64,000 bases of DNA from Pontitalea aquivivens (GTDB lineage: Bacteria; Pseudomonadota; Alphaproteobacteria; Rhodobacterales; Rhodobacteraceae), in assembly GCF_046507575.1 (NCBI RefSeq), contig NZ_JBKFEY010000006.1, forward strand, positions 62,001 through 126,000, read 5' to 3'. This document shows positions 32,981 to 41,997 of this stretch, piece after piece. A program made the position numbers and the translations under genes. The first letter of the stretch is position 1, and each line of letters opens with the position of its first letter. Below the pieces are notes generated by a model, which saw only the letters and a program-made list of their open reading frames with translations, made no database searches and had not been told where the DNA came from.

Positions 32981-33678
32981 AGCAGACCGGGATTTCCGAT
33001 CGAGGTCTCGTTCGTCTTCTGCCCGCCACCTACCACAAGCCGCCATCCCTGCGCGGCCTTGTCGATACCGATGACGAGATGGAGATCCTGGCCGAGATCG
33101 AGGGCCTGACCAGCGGCCGTCTTCTGGCGGAACGTGGCCGCAACCCGCATCTGGACCCGCGCGAGCTTGCCTGGCAGCGCCGCAGCCGTGATCTGCGCAT
33201 CTATGGCGACAGCCATGTCAATGCGGCCTTCACCTATACGCGCGCGGGCGGAAACCGCTTCAACACCGAGAAGCGCGGCGCCTGGTATTGCGCATGGGAC
33301 GTGATGGTATCCGTCAGCGAAGTGGCCTGGCACCGGACACGGGAACTTGGCTTTACGGGCAGCTTCCATGACAGTGCCCGCTATGTGGAACTGCTGGCGG
33401 ATTTCATCGGGGTCTTTGACGATCTGACCGATGCGCCGGGCCATCCCGCGCTGCATTCAGATCCGGCTGTCGGATATCCCGAGGGACAGAACCTTGCCCG
33501 GCATCTGCGCCGGGCCGGGTCGCGGGGTCTGATCTATCCTTCGGTCCGGGCCCCGGCCCCCGGTGGGAATTGCCTGGTCTGCTTCCAGCCACACGCCATC
33601 CAGAACGTCCGGCCGGGCGCATCCTGGGATCTTGTTTGGGATGGGACGCCGCACTACTCGATTACGGCTGTCGGCTGA
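32977..33678 (+). CDS. RES-domain toxin
   Basis: The 233-residue product has the RES-domain core: GGNRFNTEKRGAWYCAWD at 91 (conserved Arg) and VSVSEVAWHRTRELG at 112 (conserved Glu, with the EVAxH signature). The third conserved residue, a Ser, is probably in the C-terminal GSRGLIYPSVRAPAPGGNCL region. RES toxins such as ParT and MbcT degrade or modify NAD(+) or ADP-ribosylate a target. Paired with a DUF2384 antitoxin, the unit is a stability or abortive-infection module. It is longer at the N-terminus than the smallest family members. Confidence 0.9.
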   Translation: MKQTGISDRGLVRLLPATYHKPPSLRGLVDTDDEMEILAEIEGLTSGRLLAERGRNPHLDPRELAWQRRSRDLRIYGDSHVNAAFTYTRAGGNRFNTEKRGAWYCAWDVMVSVSEVAWHRTRELGFTGSFHDSARYVELLADFIGVFDDLTDAPGHPALHSDPAVGYPEGQNLARHLRRAGSRGLIYPSVRAPAPGGNCLVCFQPHAIQNVRPGASWDLVWDGTPHYSITAVG

Positions 33679-33865
33679 CCGATCAGGAGCACCGACAGAT
33701 CGTCCGGGAAAGCGGGTACCGAACCCGCATCTTGGCCTTTGCACGGCGGCGGACGTGGTATCCTGTGCACCGCTTGCCGAAGCCCTGCGCCCGAAGCTGC
33801 ACATCTACGGCTGACGGACCGCATTTCACCAAGCAGGCGTGCAGAGGGGGAAGCTGACGGCAATA

Positions 33866-34873
33866 TCAGGCAACATGAGTTGTGTTGCAGAGTTCTGTCA
33901 GGACATCGGCCGCAATCTCGAATGAGCGGACCCGCGCGGTGTGGTCGTGGATCATTCCCGTGATCATCAGTTCATCGGGGCGGAATGTGTCGATCAGCGC
34001 GCCAAGCTGGTCGCGCACCGTCGCGGCCGCGCCGGTGGCGGAACAGGACAGGGCCTGGCGGACCTGGGCCATGACCGGCGCGGGGGTGTCCCGATCCAGA
34101 TCGCGGGTCGGGTGTGGCAGCTTGCCGGGCTGCCCCGTGCGCAGCCGCGCAAAGGCCAGCAGTTGCGACGTTCGCAGGAAGGCTGCCTGTTCATCGCTGT
34201 CAGCCGCGCAGACCCCCGCTGCCATCATTACATGGGGCTTGTCCAGCCGCTCCGAGGGCCGGAAGCTGCGGCGATAGACCTCAAGTGCCTGGCCCAGCAT
34301 CGCGGGCGCGAAATGCGAGGCGAAGGCATAGGGCAGACCCAGAAAGGCCGCCAGTTGCGCGCCATAAAGACTGGACCCGAGGATCCAGACGGGGACATGG
34401 GTGCCACTTCCCGGAATGGCGCGCACGGGCGCGCTTTCGGCGTCATTGCCCAGATAGCCGATCAGTTCCTGCACATCGCGGGGGAAACTGTCTTCGGGCG
34501 CCATGTGGCGGCGTAGCGCGCGGGCGGTGGCCATGTCGGTGCCGGGCGCGCGGCCCAGCCCCAGATCGATCCGCCCGGGGTAAAGCGTGGCCAGGGTGCC
34601 GAATTGTTCGGCAATCACCAGCGGCGCATGGTTGGGCAGCATGATGCCGCCCGCGCCAATCCGCATCGTTCGGGTCTGGCCTGCCACATGGCCGATCAAC
34701 ACTGCGGTGGCCGCGCTGGCGATGCCTGGCATGTTGTGATGTTCGGCCAGCCAGTAGCGGTGATAACCGAACCGCTCGGCCGCGCGGGCAAGATCCACCG
34801 TTGCCGCCAGGGCATCGGCTGCCGTATGTCCCTCGGGAATGGGGGACAGATCAAGAAGTGAAAAATGCTGCAT
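33866..34873 (-). CDS. Luciferase-like monooxygenase (LLM) family oxidoreductase
   Basis: The start at 34873 (MQHFSLLDLSPIPEGHTAAD) gives 335 residues. It is a bacterial-luciferase-type TIM barrel with ERFGYHRYWLAEHHNMPGIA, RIGAGGIMLPNHAPLVIAEQ and YPGRIDLGLGRAPGTDMATA, motifs of the group-1 LLM proteins such as YhbW. Such enzymes use FMNH2 or F420; nothing shows the substrate. It is an isolated gene between the RES toxin and a divergent spermidine-synthase-like gene. Confidence 0.88.
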   Translation of the reverse strand: MQHFSLLDLSPIPEGHTAADALAATVDLARAAERFGYHRYWLAEHHNMPGIASAATAVLIGHVAGQTRTMRIGAGGIMLPNHAPLVIAEQFGTLATLYPGRIDLGLGRAPGTDMATARALRRHMAPEDSFPRDVQELIGYLGNDAESAPVRAIPGSGTHVPVWILGSSLYGAQLAAFLGLPYAFASHFAPAMLGQALEVYRRSFRPSERLDKPHVMMAAGVCAADSDEQAAFLRTSQLLAFARLRTGQPGKLPHPTRDLDRDTPAPVMAQVRQALSCSATGAAATVRDQLGALIDTFRPDELMITGMIHDHTARVRSFEIAADVLTELCNTTHVA

Positions 34874-35233
34874 CGCGGCCTCCGTGCCTGTGAAGCTAAT
34901 CATCGCGCGCGGTCAGGCCAAGGGCACCTGGCCGTTTTGCCGACCGGGGCAGGTGGTTTGCGCAAGGGACATTGGGCCGGGCGGGGGGTGGTTGTCTTTT
35001 GCGCAGGGGGCCGTAATATCTCGCGGCACAGGCGACAAGCCGATCCCTTGGGGCTGAACTGGACCATGACCGCCTTTTCCAATTTTACGGCCCTCTTTCC
35101 CCTGCTGGTCGGGTCCAGAGCGAACAATGTCTGAGGGTTGCCGGATCGCATGAGGCGCATGGCAACCCTGATCTGACATGAACCCCTGATGCCCCCGCCG
35201 TCGCGTGGGGCTTGGCTTTTCGCAGGACCTGAC
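34874..35233. other. Intergenic region, 360 bases, no gene seen
   Basis: This separates the LLM gene and the spermidine-synthase-like gene, which are divergent. Both strands have only short open frames with no plausible protein. No strong palindrome, tRNA or riboswitch-like structure was noticed. It probably holds the two promoters. Confidence 0.5.
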
Positions 35234-35932
35234 ATGACTTCGTGGACCACCCTTGCCCGCGCCGGTACGGCGTCGGGAGATGACATTCTTTTGCGCCAGC
35301 GCGGCCCGATTTTCGAAATTCGCTATAACGGGATCGAGCTGATGTCGAATCTCAATCACCAGTCCGAGGACCAACTGGCCTTGCGCAGCCTGCGCCGGAT
35401 AGACTTTCGTGCCCGCAAGATCCTGATTGGGGGGCTGGGCCTTGGCTTCACCCTGCGCGCGGTGCTCAATCTTGCGGCCGTGGATGCCTGCGTCACCGTC
35501 TGCGAGCTGATCCCCGAGGTGGCCGCGTGGAACCGTGGTCCGTTGGCGCATCTGGCGGATCACCCGCTGGACGATCCGCGCACCAACCTGCGGATCGAAG
35601 ATGTGCAGGCGCATCTGGCGCAAAGCGAGGCTGCCTATGACCTGATCCTCCTGGATACCGACAATGGCCCGGATTTTCTGATCCGAACCGAAAACACCGG
35701 GCTTTACCAGGACACCGGCCTGGCGATGGTTGCGAATGCCCTGACCGATGGCGGATTGGCGGTCTTCTGGTCGGCCACCGCCTCGCCCGCATTTGAACGC
35801 CGGCTTTCTGCCCATCCCTGGGCGTGGCTGCGCGAGGATATTCCTCTGGTGCCCGGGCGGGTCGACGCCATGCATCACATCTACAGCTGCAGCCGCAACG
35901 CGGCCGTGCTGGGGCTCCGCCCCGCTGCCTGA
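35234..35932 (+). CDS. Spermidine synthase-like SAM-fold protein
   Basis: This is a 232-residue protein beginning MTSWTTLARAGTASGDDILL, with a small N-terminal beta region (RQRGPIFEIRYNGIELMSNL). A Rossmann methyltransferase fold follows, with ILIGGLGLGFTLRAVLN (motif I), VTVCELIPEVAAWN (acidic residue after beta-2) and YDLILLDTDNGPDFLI. The arrangement is that of spermidine synthase relatives that lack full polyamine-binding features and are widespread in Rhodobacterales. The reaction is unknown. A strong hairpin follows the stop. Confidence 0.75.
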   Translation: MTSWTTLARAGTASGDDILLRQRGPIFEIRYNGIELMSNLNHQSEDQLALRSLRRIDFRARKILIGGLGLGFTLRAVLNLAAVDACVTVCELIPEVAAWNRGPLAHLADHPLDDPRTNLRIEDVQAHLAQSEAAYDLILLDTDNGPDFLIRTENTGLYQDTGLAMVANALTDGGLAVFWSATASPAFERRLSAHPWAWLREDIPLVPGRVDAMHHIYSCSRNAAVLGLRPAA

Positions 35933-35938
35933 AATGGG

Positions 35939-35965
35939 GTCCCGGCACCGCGCGGGTGCCGGGAC
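35939..35965 (+). terminator. Strong hairpin terminator candidate
   Basis: GTCCCGGCACC and GGTGCCGGGAC form an 11-bp perfect stem around GCGCG, six bases after the upstream stop codon. There is no T-run, so it may act as a Rho-assisted terminator or 3'-end stabiliser. Confidence 0.6.
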
Positions 35966-36046
35966 CTGCCCGGCGGCCGCCCTCGCGCGCAGTGTTCACC
36001 GCCCGCGGGGCTGTGCAACAGGGGTTCATCACGCTGGAGATTGTCC

Positions 36047-37450
36047 CTACGCGGGCTGCTGCGGAACTTGTGCGCCGTCGTGGGGCCGGGCGCGCAGCGC
36101 GATCAGGCGGCGGCGGGCACGCAGCGGGCCGGTGGCCACGGCGGCATCGCCGCCCGCGTCAAGGCCGATGCCCACCTCGGTCTCAATCGCAAAGCCGGCC
36201 TGCGCGACCAGATCGCGCAGATCCCGCGCCGCGATCGGCGTGAACGGGCCCTGCAACGGCACCTGGCCCAGCGATTCCACCCGCCGCCACATCCGCCCAT
36301 AACGCGAGGTCATGTTGCGCGCGCTGATCACCAGCGCGCCGCCGGGTTTCAGCACGCGGCGCACCTCGGCCAGGACCGCGGCGCGGTCACGCAGATGTTC
36401 CAGCGATTGCAGGAAAACCACGGCATCCAGACTGGCATCGGCATGGGGCAGGCGCCCGTCGTGCATCAGCACGAAATCGGTGGGCAGGGCCCCCTGCCCT
36501 TCCTGGTTCAGCCGTTCGCGGATGAACCGGATGCTGGGCTCGGCCAGTTCGGCCACGTCCAGATGCACGGATGCGGGCAGATGCGCGCGCAACGCGGCGG
36601 TCGTTGTGCCGCCCCATGGCGCGATTTCCAGCACACGCGCATCGGCGGGCAGATCGGGCAGCAGGCGCAGTTCCTGCGCCGCGGCCTCGCCCTGACGGCG
36701 GGATTGATAGACCCCGGCGGTGGGCGACTTGGCCCAGACCGAATAGCCGCGGAAATCGGTCAGCTGATCCCAGCGCCAGGCATCGGGATTCCATTCCGCA
36801 TAGGGATTGCGCGCCTTGCTGATCGCCGCATAGGGATAGCTGTCATCGGGCCGGGCGGGATAGATCGTCTGCGCAGGACGCGCGAATCGCCCGAAGGACA
36901 GGATGCTGTCGGGGTCACGGCGCGGCGCCTTCATCAGCGGCGCACCCGCGACCGGGCGGCCAATGGCCAGCGCGCCAATCAGTTCGAACACCGGCGGAAT
37001 CCCCATCATTTCACGCAGGGGTTGATGATCACCGATCCCCGCATTCCAGATCGTGAACAGCCCGCGCAGATGCGCGCTGATCATCATGTGATAGGTCGCT
37101 GCCGCCACAGATTGCACGACGGAATGGTTGTCATGCGCCCAGCCCTTTTGAAAACACAGATAGATCAGCGCCGAACAATCCGAGAAATGCGGGTTGCCGC
37201 CCGCGATGTCATTGGCCCGGCGCAGATCCCCGCGGTCGGTCAGGACCACGAAATGCCACATCTGCTGATTGCAGGACGACGGCGCCTGCGTGCCATCGGC
37301 GACGATCTCGCGCAGGATGTCGGCATCGATGGGCGATCCATCGAACACCCGGCAAGACCGGCGATCGGCAATGCGATCCAGTATCTGCGCTGCCTGAAAA
37401 ACATTCGTCCGGGGATGATTTTCAGGACTTTGTTCTATTTTCATAATCAT
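36047..37450 (-). CDS. Nitroreductase-methyltransferase fusion protein
   Basis: The product is 467 residues with two domains. Residues about 20-185 are a nitroreductase-like FMN domain, with ILDRIADRRSCRVFDGSPID (FMN phosphate region), GTQAPSSCNQQMWHFVVLTD and LIGALAIGRPVAG. Residues about 265-440 are a class I SAM methyltransferase, with ARVLEIAPWGGTTTAAL (motif I, an unusual APWGG in place of DxGxG), LDAVVFLQSLEHLRD (typical of type-11 enzymes) and VRRVLKPGGALVISARN. The linker contains YPYAAISKARNPYAEWNPDA. No frame break separates the parts. It is divergent from the TRAP operon. The pairing suggests modification of one small molecule; substrate unknown. Confidence 0.78.
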   Translation of the reverse strand: MIMKIEQSPENHPRTNVFQAAQILDRIADRRSCRVFDGSPIDADILREIVADGTQAPSSCNQQMWHFVVLTDRGDLRRANDIAGGNPHFSDCSALIYLCFQKGWAHDNHSVVQSVAAATYHMMISAHLRGLFTIWNAGIGDHQPLREMMGIPPVFELIGALAIGRPVAGAPLMKAPRRDPDSILSFGRFARPAQTIYPARPDDSYPYAAISKARNPYAEWNPDAWRWDQLTDFRGYSVWAKSPTAGVYQSRRQGEAAAQELRLLPDLPADARVLEIAPWGGTTTAALRAHLPASVHLDVAELAEPSIRFIRERLNQEGQGALPTDFVLMHDGRLPHADASLDAVVFLQSLEHLRDRAAVLAEVRRVLKPGGALVISARNMTSRYGRMWRRVESLGQVPLQGPFTPIAARDLRDLVAQAGFAIETEVGIGLDAGGDAAVATGPLRARRRLIALRARPHDGAQVPQQPA

Positions 37451-37621
37451 GTATCTTTTCCCTCTGTGTTACCGGAATAACTACTATGGAAACTGTTGAC
37501 AGGGGAAGCCGCTCGTGCAGACTGTTCACAGTTTTCGGAGGGTTCGACCCTGCGAATGCAGGGTGCCGGAACCGGTGCCGACGACAATGAACAACACTGT
37601 GACCAATTGGGGAACACGACC

Positions 37622-38635
37622 ATGGCTTTCAACAGGGCACTTCTTGGCGGGATCGCAATCGCCGCTTCGGTCTTCGGGTCTGCGCAAGCCCAGGAATTCC
37701 GGCTGAATTTCGGGCATTATCTGAACGATAGCCCCTATCTTGATGTCGAACGCGAATTCGCCAAGGCGATCGAGACCCGTTCCGAGGGCCGCGTGGCCAT
37801 CAACATCGTTTATTCCGGCGGTCTGGGCAAAGGCGAGGAACTGCTGTCGCTGGCCGGCCGCGGGGCGATCGACATGGCCGCGATCGTGCCGGGCTATTAC
37901 GCCGATCAACTGCCCTTCGCCCGCGCGGTGCAGGTGCCCTTCGTCTTTGATTCGCCCAGCGAAGCGATTGAGATTGCCCAATATTCCTATAAGGAAATGC
38001 CGGCCTTTGCCGAAGAACTGCAGGCCCAGGGCGTGCGCCGGTTCTTCCACCAGCCGCTGGGCTCGTATTACATGACCGGCAAGACCGATGACTGCAAGGC
38101 GATCGACGGTCTGGCCAACAAGAAGATCCGCACCTTTGGCGCCGATATTCCCAAAATGATGTCCGCCGTAGGCGCGGTTCCGGTGACGGTCGGCACGGGC
38201 GACCTGTTCGAGGCGCTGGACCGTGGCACGCTGGACTATTCGTTCCTGAACCTTGGCAACATCGAGGCGTTCCGCCTGCATGAAGTCGGCAAGTTCAGCT
38301 GCGGCCCGGCGCTGTCGATGGCCGGCCACCTGGTCGTGATGAGCGAACGCACCTGGCAGCGCCTGCCCGGGGACATCCAGGCGATCATCCTGGAAGAAGC
38401 CGACATCGCCCAGCAGAAATACGTTGAGCTGATCAACACCGCCGAGGCCGCCGCCGGCGAACGCATGGCCGCCGCGGGCCATACGATCATTGAGCTCAGC
38501 CCCGAAACGGTTGCCGACTGGCAGGCGAAAACCCCGGACCTTCTGCAGGAATGGGCCGATGGCATGGCCGCGCGCGGCCAGGGTGATGCCGCCGCCGAAG
38601 TCGTCGCGAAATGGCGCGAAATGGCGGCCAACTGA
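37622..38635 (+). CDS. TRAP transporter solute-binding protein (DctP family)
   Basis: The start at 37622 gives a 337-residue precursor with a signal peptide ending GSAQA-QE. Mature features are LNFGHYLNDSPYLDVEREFA, GGLGKGEELLSLAGRGAIDM and KKIRTFGADIPKMMSAVGAV, with the conserved Arg that binds a carboxylate in this last region, and FEALDRGTLDYSFLNLGNIE. It is the first gene of a P-Q-M TRAP operon, followed by an MmgE/PrpD gene. A hairpin after the stop probably lets this gene be expressed more than the membrane subunits. The ligand is some organic acid. Confidence 0.9.
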   Translation: MAFNRALLGGIAIAASVFGSAQAQEFRLNFGHYLNDSPYLDVEREFAKAIETRSEGRVAINIVYSGGLGKGEELLSLAGRGAIDMAAIVPGYYADQLPFARAVQVPFVFDSPSEAIEIAQYSYKEMPAFAEELQAQGVRRFFHQPLGSYYMTGKTDDCKAIDGLANKKIRTFGADIPKMMSAVGAVPVTVGTGDLFEALDRGTLDYSFLNLGNIEAFRLHEVGKFSCGPALSMAGHLVVMSERTWQRLPGDIQAIILEEADIAQQKYVELINTAEAAAGERMAAAGHTIIELSPETVADWQAKTPDLLQEWADGMAARGQGDAAAEVVAKWREMAAN

Positions 38636-38648
38636 TCTGGCATGTTGC

Positions 38649-38673
38649 GGCCGGGCGATCCCCTCGCCCGGCC
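38649..38673 (+). promoter_or_regulatory. Intercistronic hairpin after the TRAP binding-protein gene
   Basis: A perfect 10-bp stem, GGCCGGGCGA / TCGCCCGGCC, with a 5-base loop lies in the 77-base gap between dctP-like and dctQ-like genes. Such hairpins commonly stabilise the upstream mRNA segment or partly terminate transcription, giving excess binding protein. Confidence 0.6.
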
Positions 38674-38712
38674 GGTTCCTTTGACGCGCCCGACCTTGCC
38701 GAAAGACATGCA

Positions 38713-39210
38713 ATGAAAAAGCTGATCGAGAAAACCGCGATCCTGACCGTCGCCCTGGGCAGTATCGGCCTGTTGCTGGCGATGTTCGTGGGCGTGGGCG
38801 ATGTAGTCGGAACGCTGTTCAACAAGCCCATCCCCGGCGCGCTGGAACTGACCGAAAGCACGATGGTGCTGATCGTGTTCGGCGGATTGACCTTTGCCCA
38901 GATCCGGCGCGGCCATATCCGGGTGGAACTGTTCTACCTGCGCGCAGGCCCCAGGGTGCGGTCCACCATGGACATCATCGCCGCGCTGAGCGGCATCGTC
39001 TTTTTCGGCCTGCTGTCCTGGCAGGCGGTGAATGAGGCGATGTACAGCTGGCAGATCAAGGAAGCCTCGTTCGGGCTGACCCGGTTCCCGCTGTATCCGG
39101 CGCGCACGCTTCTGGCCTTCGGATCGATCCTGATGTTGCTGCAACTTGCCGTGGACCTGTGGGAAGACATCCGCGGTTTCGGCAACCCCCGCCACTTTGA
39201 AATCGGCTGA
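38713..39210 (+). CDS. TRAP transporter small membrane subunit (DctQ family)
   Basis: This 165-residue protein has four membrane segments. It starts MKKLIEKTAILTVALGSIGL and has GALELTESTMVLIVFGGLTF and AQIRRGHIRVELFYLRAGPR, the G-x-x-x-V-E/D region typical of DctQ proteins. The start at 38713 gives a normal length. It lies between the binding protein and the large permease. Confidence 0.88.
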   Translation: MKKLIEKTAILTVALGSIGLLLAMFVGVGDVVGTLFNKPIPGALELTESTMVLIVFGGLTFAQIRRGHIRVELFYLRAGPRVRSTMDIIAALSGIVFFGLLSWQAVNEAMYSWQIKEASFGLTRFPLYPARTLLAFGSILMLLQLAVDLWEDIRGFGNPRHFEIG

Positions 39211-39243
39211 TGCCGTGTTCTGAACTTATCCGAGGTTTTCCAA

Positions 39244-40554
39244 GTGCTTGACCCGGCCACCGCCGCCCTTTTCGCCATCGCCCTGGTAACAATCCTGCTG
39301 GTTTCCGGCGCCCATATCAGCGTCGGCATGGGCCTTGGCGGGCTGTTGGGAATGTATCTGACCATCGGCCCGCATGCCGCGATGGCGCAGCTTGCAACCG
39401 TGCCGTTCAGCACCACAAATTCCTTCACGCTGGCGGTGATCCCGCTGTTCATCCTGATGGGGGCGCTGGCGACACAGGCCCGATTGACCACAGACCTGTA
39501 TCAGGCCGCCTATAACTGGATGTCGCGCCTGCCCGGGGGCCTGGCGATGACCACCACCATCGCCTCGGCCGCCTTTGGCGCGGCCTCGGGGTCAACGATC
39601 GTGAACGCCGCTGTCTTCACCAAGATGGCGATGCCGGAAATGACCAAGCTTGGCTATGACAAAAAGCTGAGCGCGGGCTGCATCGCCGCATCGGGCACGC
39701 TGGCCGCGATGATCCCGCCCAGCGTTCTGATGGTGATCTATGCGATCATCACCGAACAATCCGTGGGCCTGATGCTGGTGGCGGGGTTGATCCCGGGCGT
39801 CCTGACTGCCTTCATCTTCCTGACCGGCATCTATGTCATGGTCAAACGCCGCCCCGAAATCGCGCCGATGCCGACCGAGATCATTTCGCGCGAGACCAAG
39901 ATCAAGTCGCTGAAAAACGTCTGGGGCATCGTGGTGCTGTTCACGCTGGTGATCGGCGGCATCTATGGCGGGTTTTTCGTGCCGACCTATGCCGGCGCCG
40001 TCGGGGCCTTTGGCGCCTTTCTGATCGTGTTCCTGAAACGCCGCGCCCAGGCCAGCGTGCTGCGCGAAACCTTTCTGGATGCGGTCTATACCAGCGCCAC
40101 GATCTTTGCCGTGGTGATCGGCGGCATGCTGTTTGCCCGCTTCCTGACCTATACGGGGCTGGTGTCGTCGGTGTCGGGCGCGATGATCGCGCTGGAACTG
40201 TCGCCGCTGACCTATCTGCTGGGCTTTGCGCTGCTGTTCCTGGTGCTGGGCATGTTCATCGAGCCGATCGCGATCATGGTGATGACGCTGCCGGTGATGT
40301 TTCCGGTGATGACCTCGGTGGGCTATGACCCGATCTGGCTGGGCGTCATCGTCATCAAGATGGCCGAGATTTCGCTGATCACGCCACCTGTGGGGCTGAA
40401 CGTCTATGTGGTGCGCAGTTCGTCCCCCGTTCCGCTGCGGCTGGAACAGGTGTTCGCGGGCGTCGCCCCCTTCATCCTGATGGAGGTGATCACGCTGGCG
40501 CTGCTGATCATGTTCCCGGCGATCGTGACCTTCCTGCCGAACCTGACGCGCTGA
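39244..40554 (+). CDS. TRAP transporter large permease (DctM family)
   Basis: This is a 436-residue protein with about twelve membrane segments and a GTG start at 39244. DctM motifs are HISVGMGLGGLLGMYLTIGP, PLFILMGALATQARLTTDLY, AASGTLAAMIPPSVLMVIYA (the conserved GxLAxxIPPSxxMVxY) and ISLITPPVGLNVYVVRSSSP. It imports the ligand delivered by the binding protein using an ion gradient. It is 16 bases before the MmgE/PrpD gene. Confidence 0.93.
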   Translation: MLDPATAALFAIALVTILLVSGAHISVGMGLGGLLGMYLTIGPHAAMAQLATVPFSTTNSFTLAVIPLFILMGALATQARLTTDLYQAAYNWMSRLPGGLAMTTTIASAAFGAASGSTIVNAAVFTKMAMPEMTKLGYDKKLSAGCIAASGTLAAMIPPSVLMVIYAIITEQSVGLMLVAGLIPGVLTAFIFLTGIYVMVKRRPEIAPMPTEIISRETKIKSLKNVWGIVVLFTLVIGGIYGGFFVPTYAGAVGAFGAFLIVFLKRRAQASVLRETFLDAVYTSATIFAVVIGGMLFARFLTYTGLVSSVSGAMIALELSPLTYLLGFALLFLVLGMFIEPIAIMVMTLPVMFPVMTSVGYDPIWLGVIVIKMAEISLITPPVGLNVYVVRSSSPVPLRLEQVFAGVAPFILMEVITLALLIMFPAIVTFLPNLTR

Positions 40555-40570
40555 CCACCCGGAGAGTGCC

Positions 40571-41950
40571 ATGACCGAAGCCGAAGCCCGCGCCGCCGTG
40601 ACGCGCGAATTGCAGGTGCTGACCCGCTGGACCAGCGCCCTGACCTGGGCGGACATCCCCGATGATATCCGCCAACGCGCCGCGCTGATCCTGGCCGATG
40701 ATTTCGGCGCGCTGATCGCGGCGCGGGATGAACCCGAACTGATCGCCCTGCGCGCGGGCCTTGCGCGCGCCGCAGGCACCCCCGAGGCGACGGTCTTCGA
40801 TGCCGCCCTGCCCCGGCAGGATCGCTACAGCGCGGCCCTGTCGAATGGCGCGGCCGCCGACTGGTGCGAACTGGATGGCGGCTATCGGCTGGCGATCTGT
40901 CACGCCGGGCTGTATTGCCTGCCCGCGCTGCTGGCCGAGGCCGAGGCCGAACGCCACAGCCTGCAACATCTGCTGCTGTCGCTGATCGTGGGCTATGAAA
41001 CCGTGGCGCGGGTGGCGCGGTGCTTTGCCTTCCCCGGCCTTGTGATGCATCCGCATGGCGGGCTGGCCACGGTGGGCGCCGCGGCGGCGATCGCGCGGAT
41101 GCGCGGGCTGGATGCCGAAACCAGCGCCGCCGCCATCTGCACCGGGGCGACGCTGGTTCTGCCCGGGCCGTTTGGCCATGCGGTGGAAGGCGCGCTGATC
41201 CGCAACGTCTGGCCGGGGCTTTGCGCGCAAAACGGCATTCGCGCCGCCGATTGGGCCGCGATTGGCGTGACGGGCGGGCCCGACAGCCTGTTTGACGTGT
41301 TTTCCCGGATCATGGGCGCCACCGCGACGCCCGCGGCGCTTGGCGGCGATCCGGGGCAATCCTGGGCGATGCGGGACGCCTATCACAAGATGCACGCCTG
41401 CTGCCAATATGCCCATTCCACGGTTGAGGCGGTTCTGGCCGCGCTGCGCGATGCCGGCCCCGTAGCGCCCGATCAGGTCGCCGCGATCGACATCGCCACC
41501 CATTGGAAGGGCCGCAAGCTGGACAACCCCCAGCCCGCCACGACGCTGGCCGCCAAGTTTTCGATCCAGCATATCGCCGCCGCCACGCTGGCCTTTGGCC
41601 ATGCCGGGGCCGCGGCGTTTCATGCCGATACCCTGCGCGACCCCGCCTTGATGCGGCTGCGCGGGTTGGTCGGCATCAGCGCGCATGAACCCGAACAGCC
41701 CTGGCCCCACGACCGCCCGGCCCGCGCCACGCTGCGCCTGACCGATGGGCGCGAACTGATCGGCGAATGTCTTAGCGCGCCGGGCGGGGCCGATCTGCCC
41801 TATACCCCCGACCAGATCGCGCAAAAGGCGCTTGGCCTTCTGGTGCCACTGCTGCCCGGCGCAAAACGGGTGATTCCGCAGGTTCTGGCGCTGGATGAGG
41901 CGTGTCTTGCACAATCCTGGCCCGAATTGCTGGCGGATTTACGCGGGTAA
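40571..41950 (+). CDS. MmgE/PrpD family protein
   Basis: This is a 459-residue protein of the MmgE/PrpD fold. DDIRQRAALILADDFGALIA is the usual N-terminal segment (aKxxxLDxxGxaLaG in most), and then come SNGAAADWCELDGGYRLAIC, HPHGGLATVGAAAAIARM and YHKMHACCQYAHSTVEAV (conserved K-x-x-x-C-C-x-x-x-H). Characterised members include 2-methylcitrate dehydratase and cis-aconitate decarboxylase. Its place directly after a TRAP transporter suggests it acts on the imported polycarboxylate. The gene ends only 27 bases before the palindrome and the replication gene. Confidence 0.85.
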   Translation: MTEAEARAAVTRELQVLTRWTSALTWADIPDDIRQRAALILADDFGALIAARDEPELIALRAGLARAAGTPEATVFDAALPRQDRYSAALSNGAAADWCELDGGYRLAICHAGLYCLPALLAEAEAERHSLQHLLLSLIVGYETVARVARCFAFPGLVMHPHGGLATVGAAAAIARMRGLDAETSAAAICTGATLVLPGPFGHAVEGALIRNVWPGLCAQNGIRAADWAAIGVTGGPDSLFDVFSRIMGATATPAALGGDPGQSWAMRDAYHKMHACCQYAHSTVEAVLAALRDAGPVAPDQVAAIDIATHWKGRKLDNPQPATTLAAKFSIQHIAAATLAFGHAGAAAFHADTLRDPALMRLRGLVGISAHEPEQPWPHDRPARATLRLTDGRELIGECLSAPGGADLPYTPDQIAQKALGLLVPLLPGAKRVIPQVLALDEACLAQSWPELLADLRG

Positions 41951-41977
41951 ATCCACAGGTTAGCCGGGGCGCCGCGA

Positions 41978-41997
41978 AAATTGCCAATTGGCAATTT
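41978..41997. repeat. 20-bp perfect palindrome, candidate partition site (parS), left copy
   Basis: AAATTGCCAATTGGCAATTT is a perfect palindrome lying exactly between the ends of the MmgE/PrpD gene and the replication gene, and it overlaps the rep stop codon by one base. An identical 20-bp copy is at 45828, directly after parB. The two copies bracket the rep-parAB module. This is the position and symmetry expected of ParB-binding centromere sites. Confidence 0.75.

Noticed and set aside
33679..33857. A short plus-strand frame after the RES toxin (TDQEHRQIVRESGYRTRILA)
   Set aside because: It reads like protein for about 30 residues but begins inside the RES gene in another frame, has no ribosome site and no recognised family.
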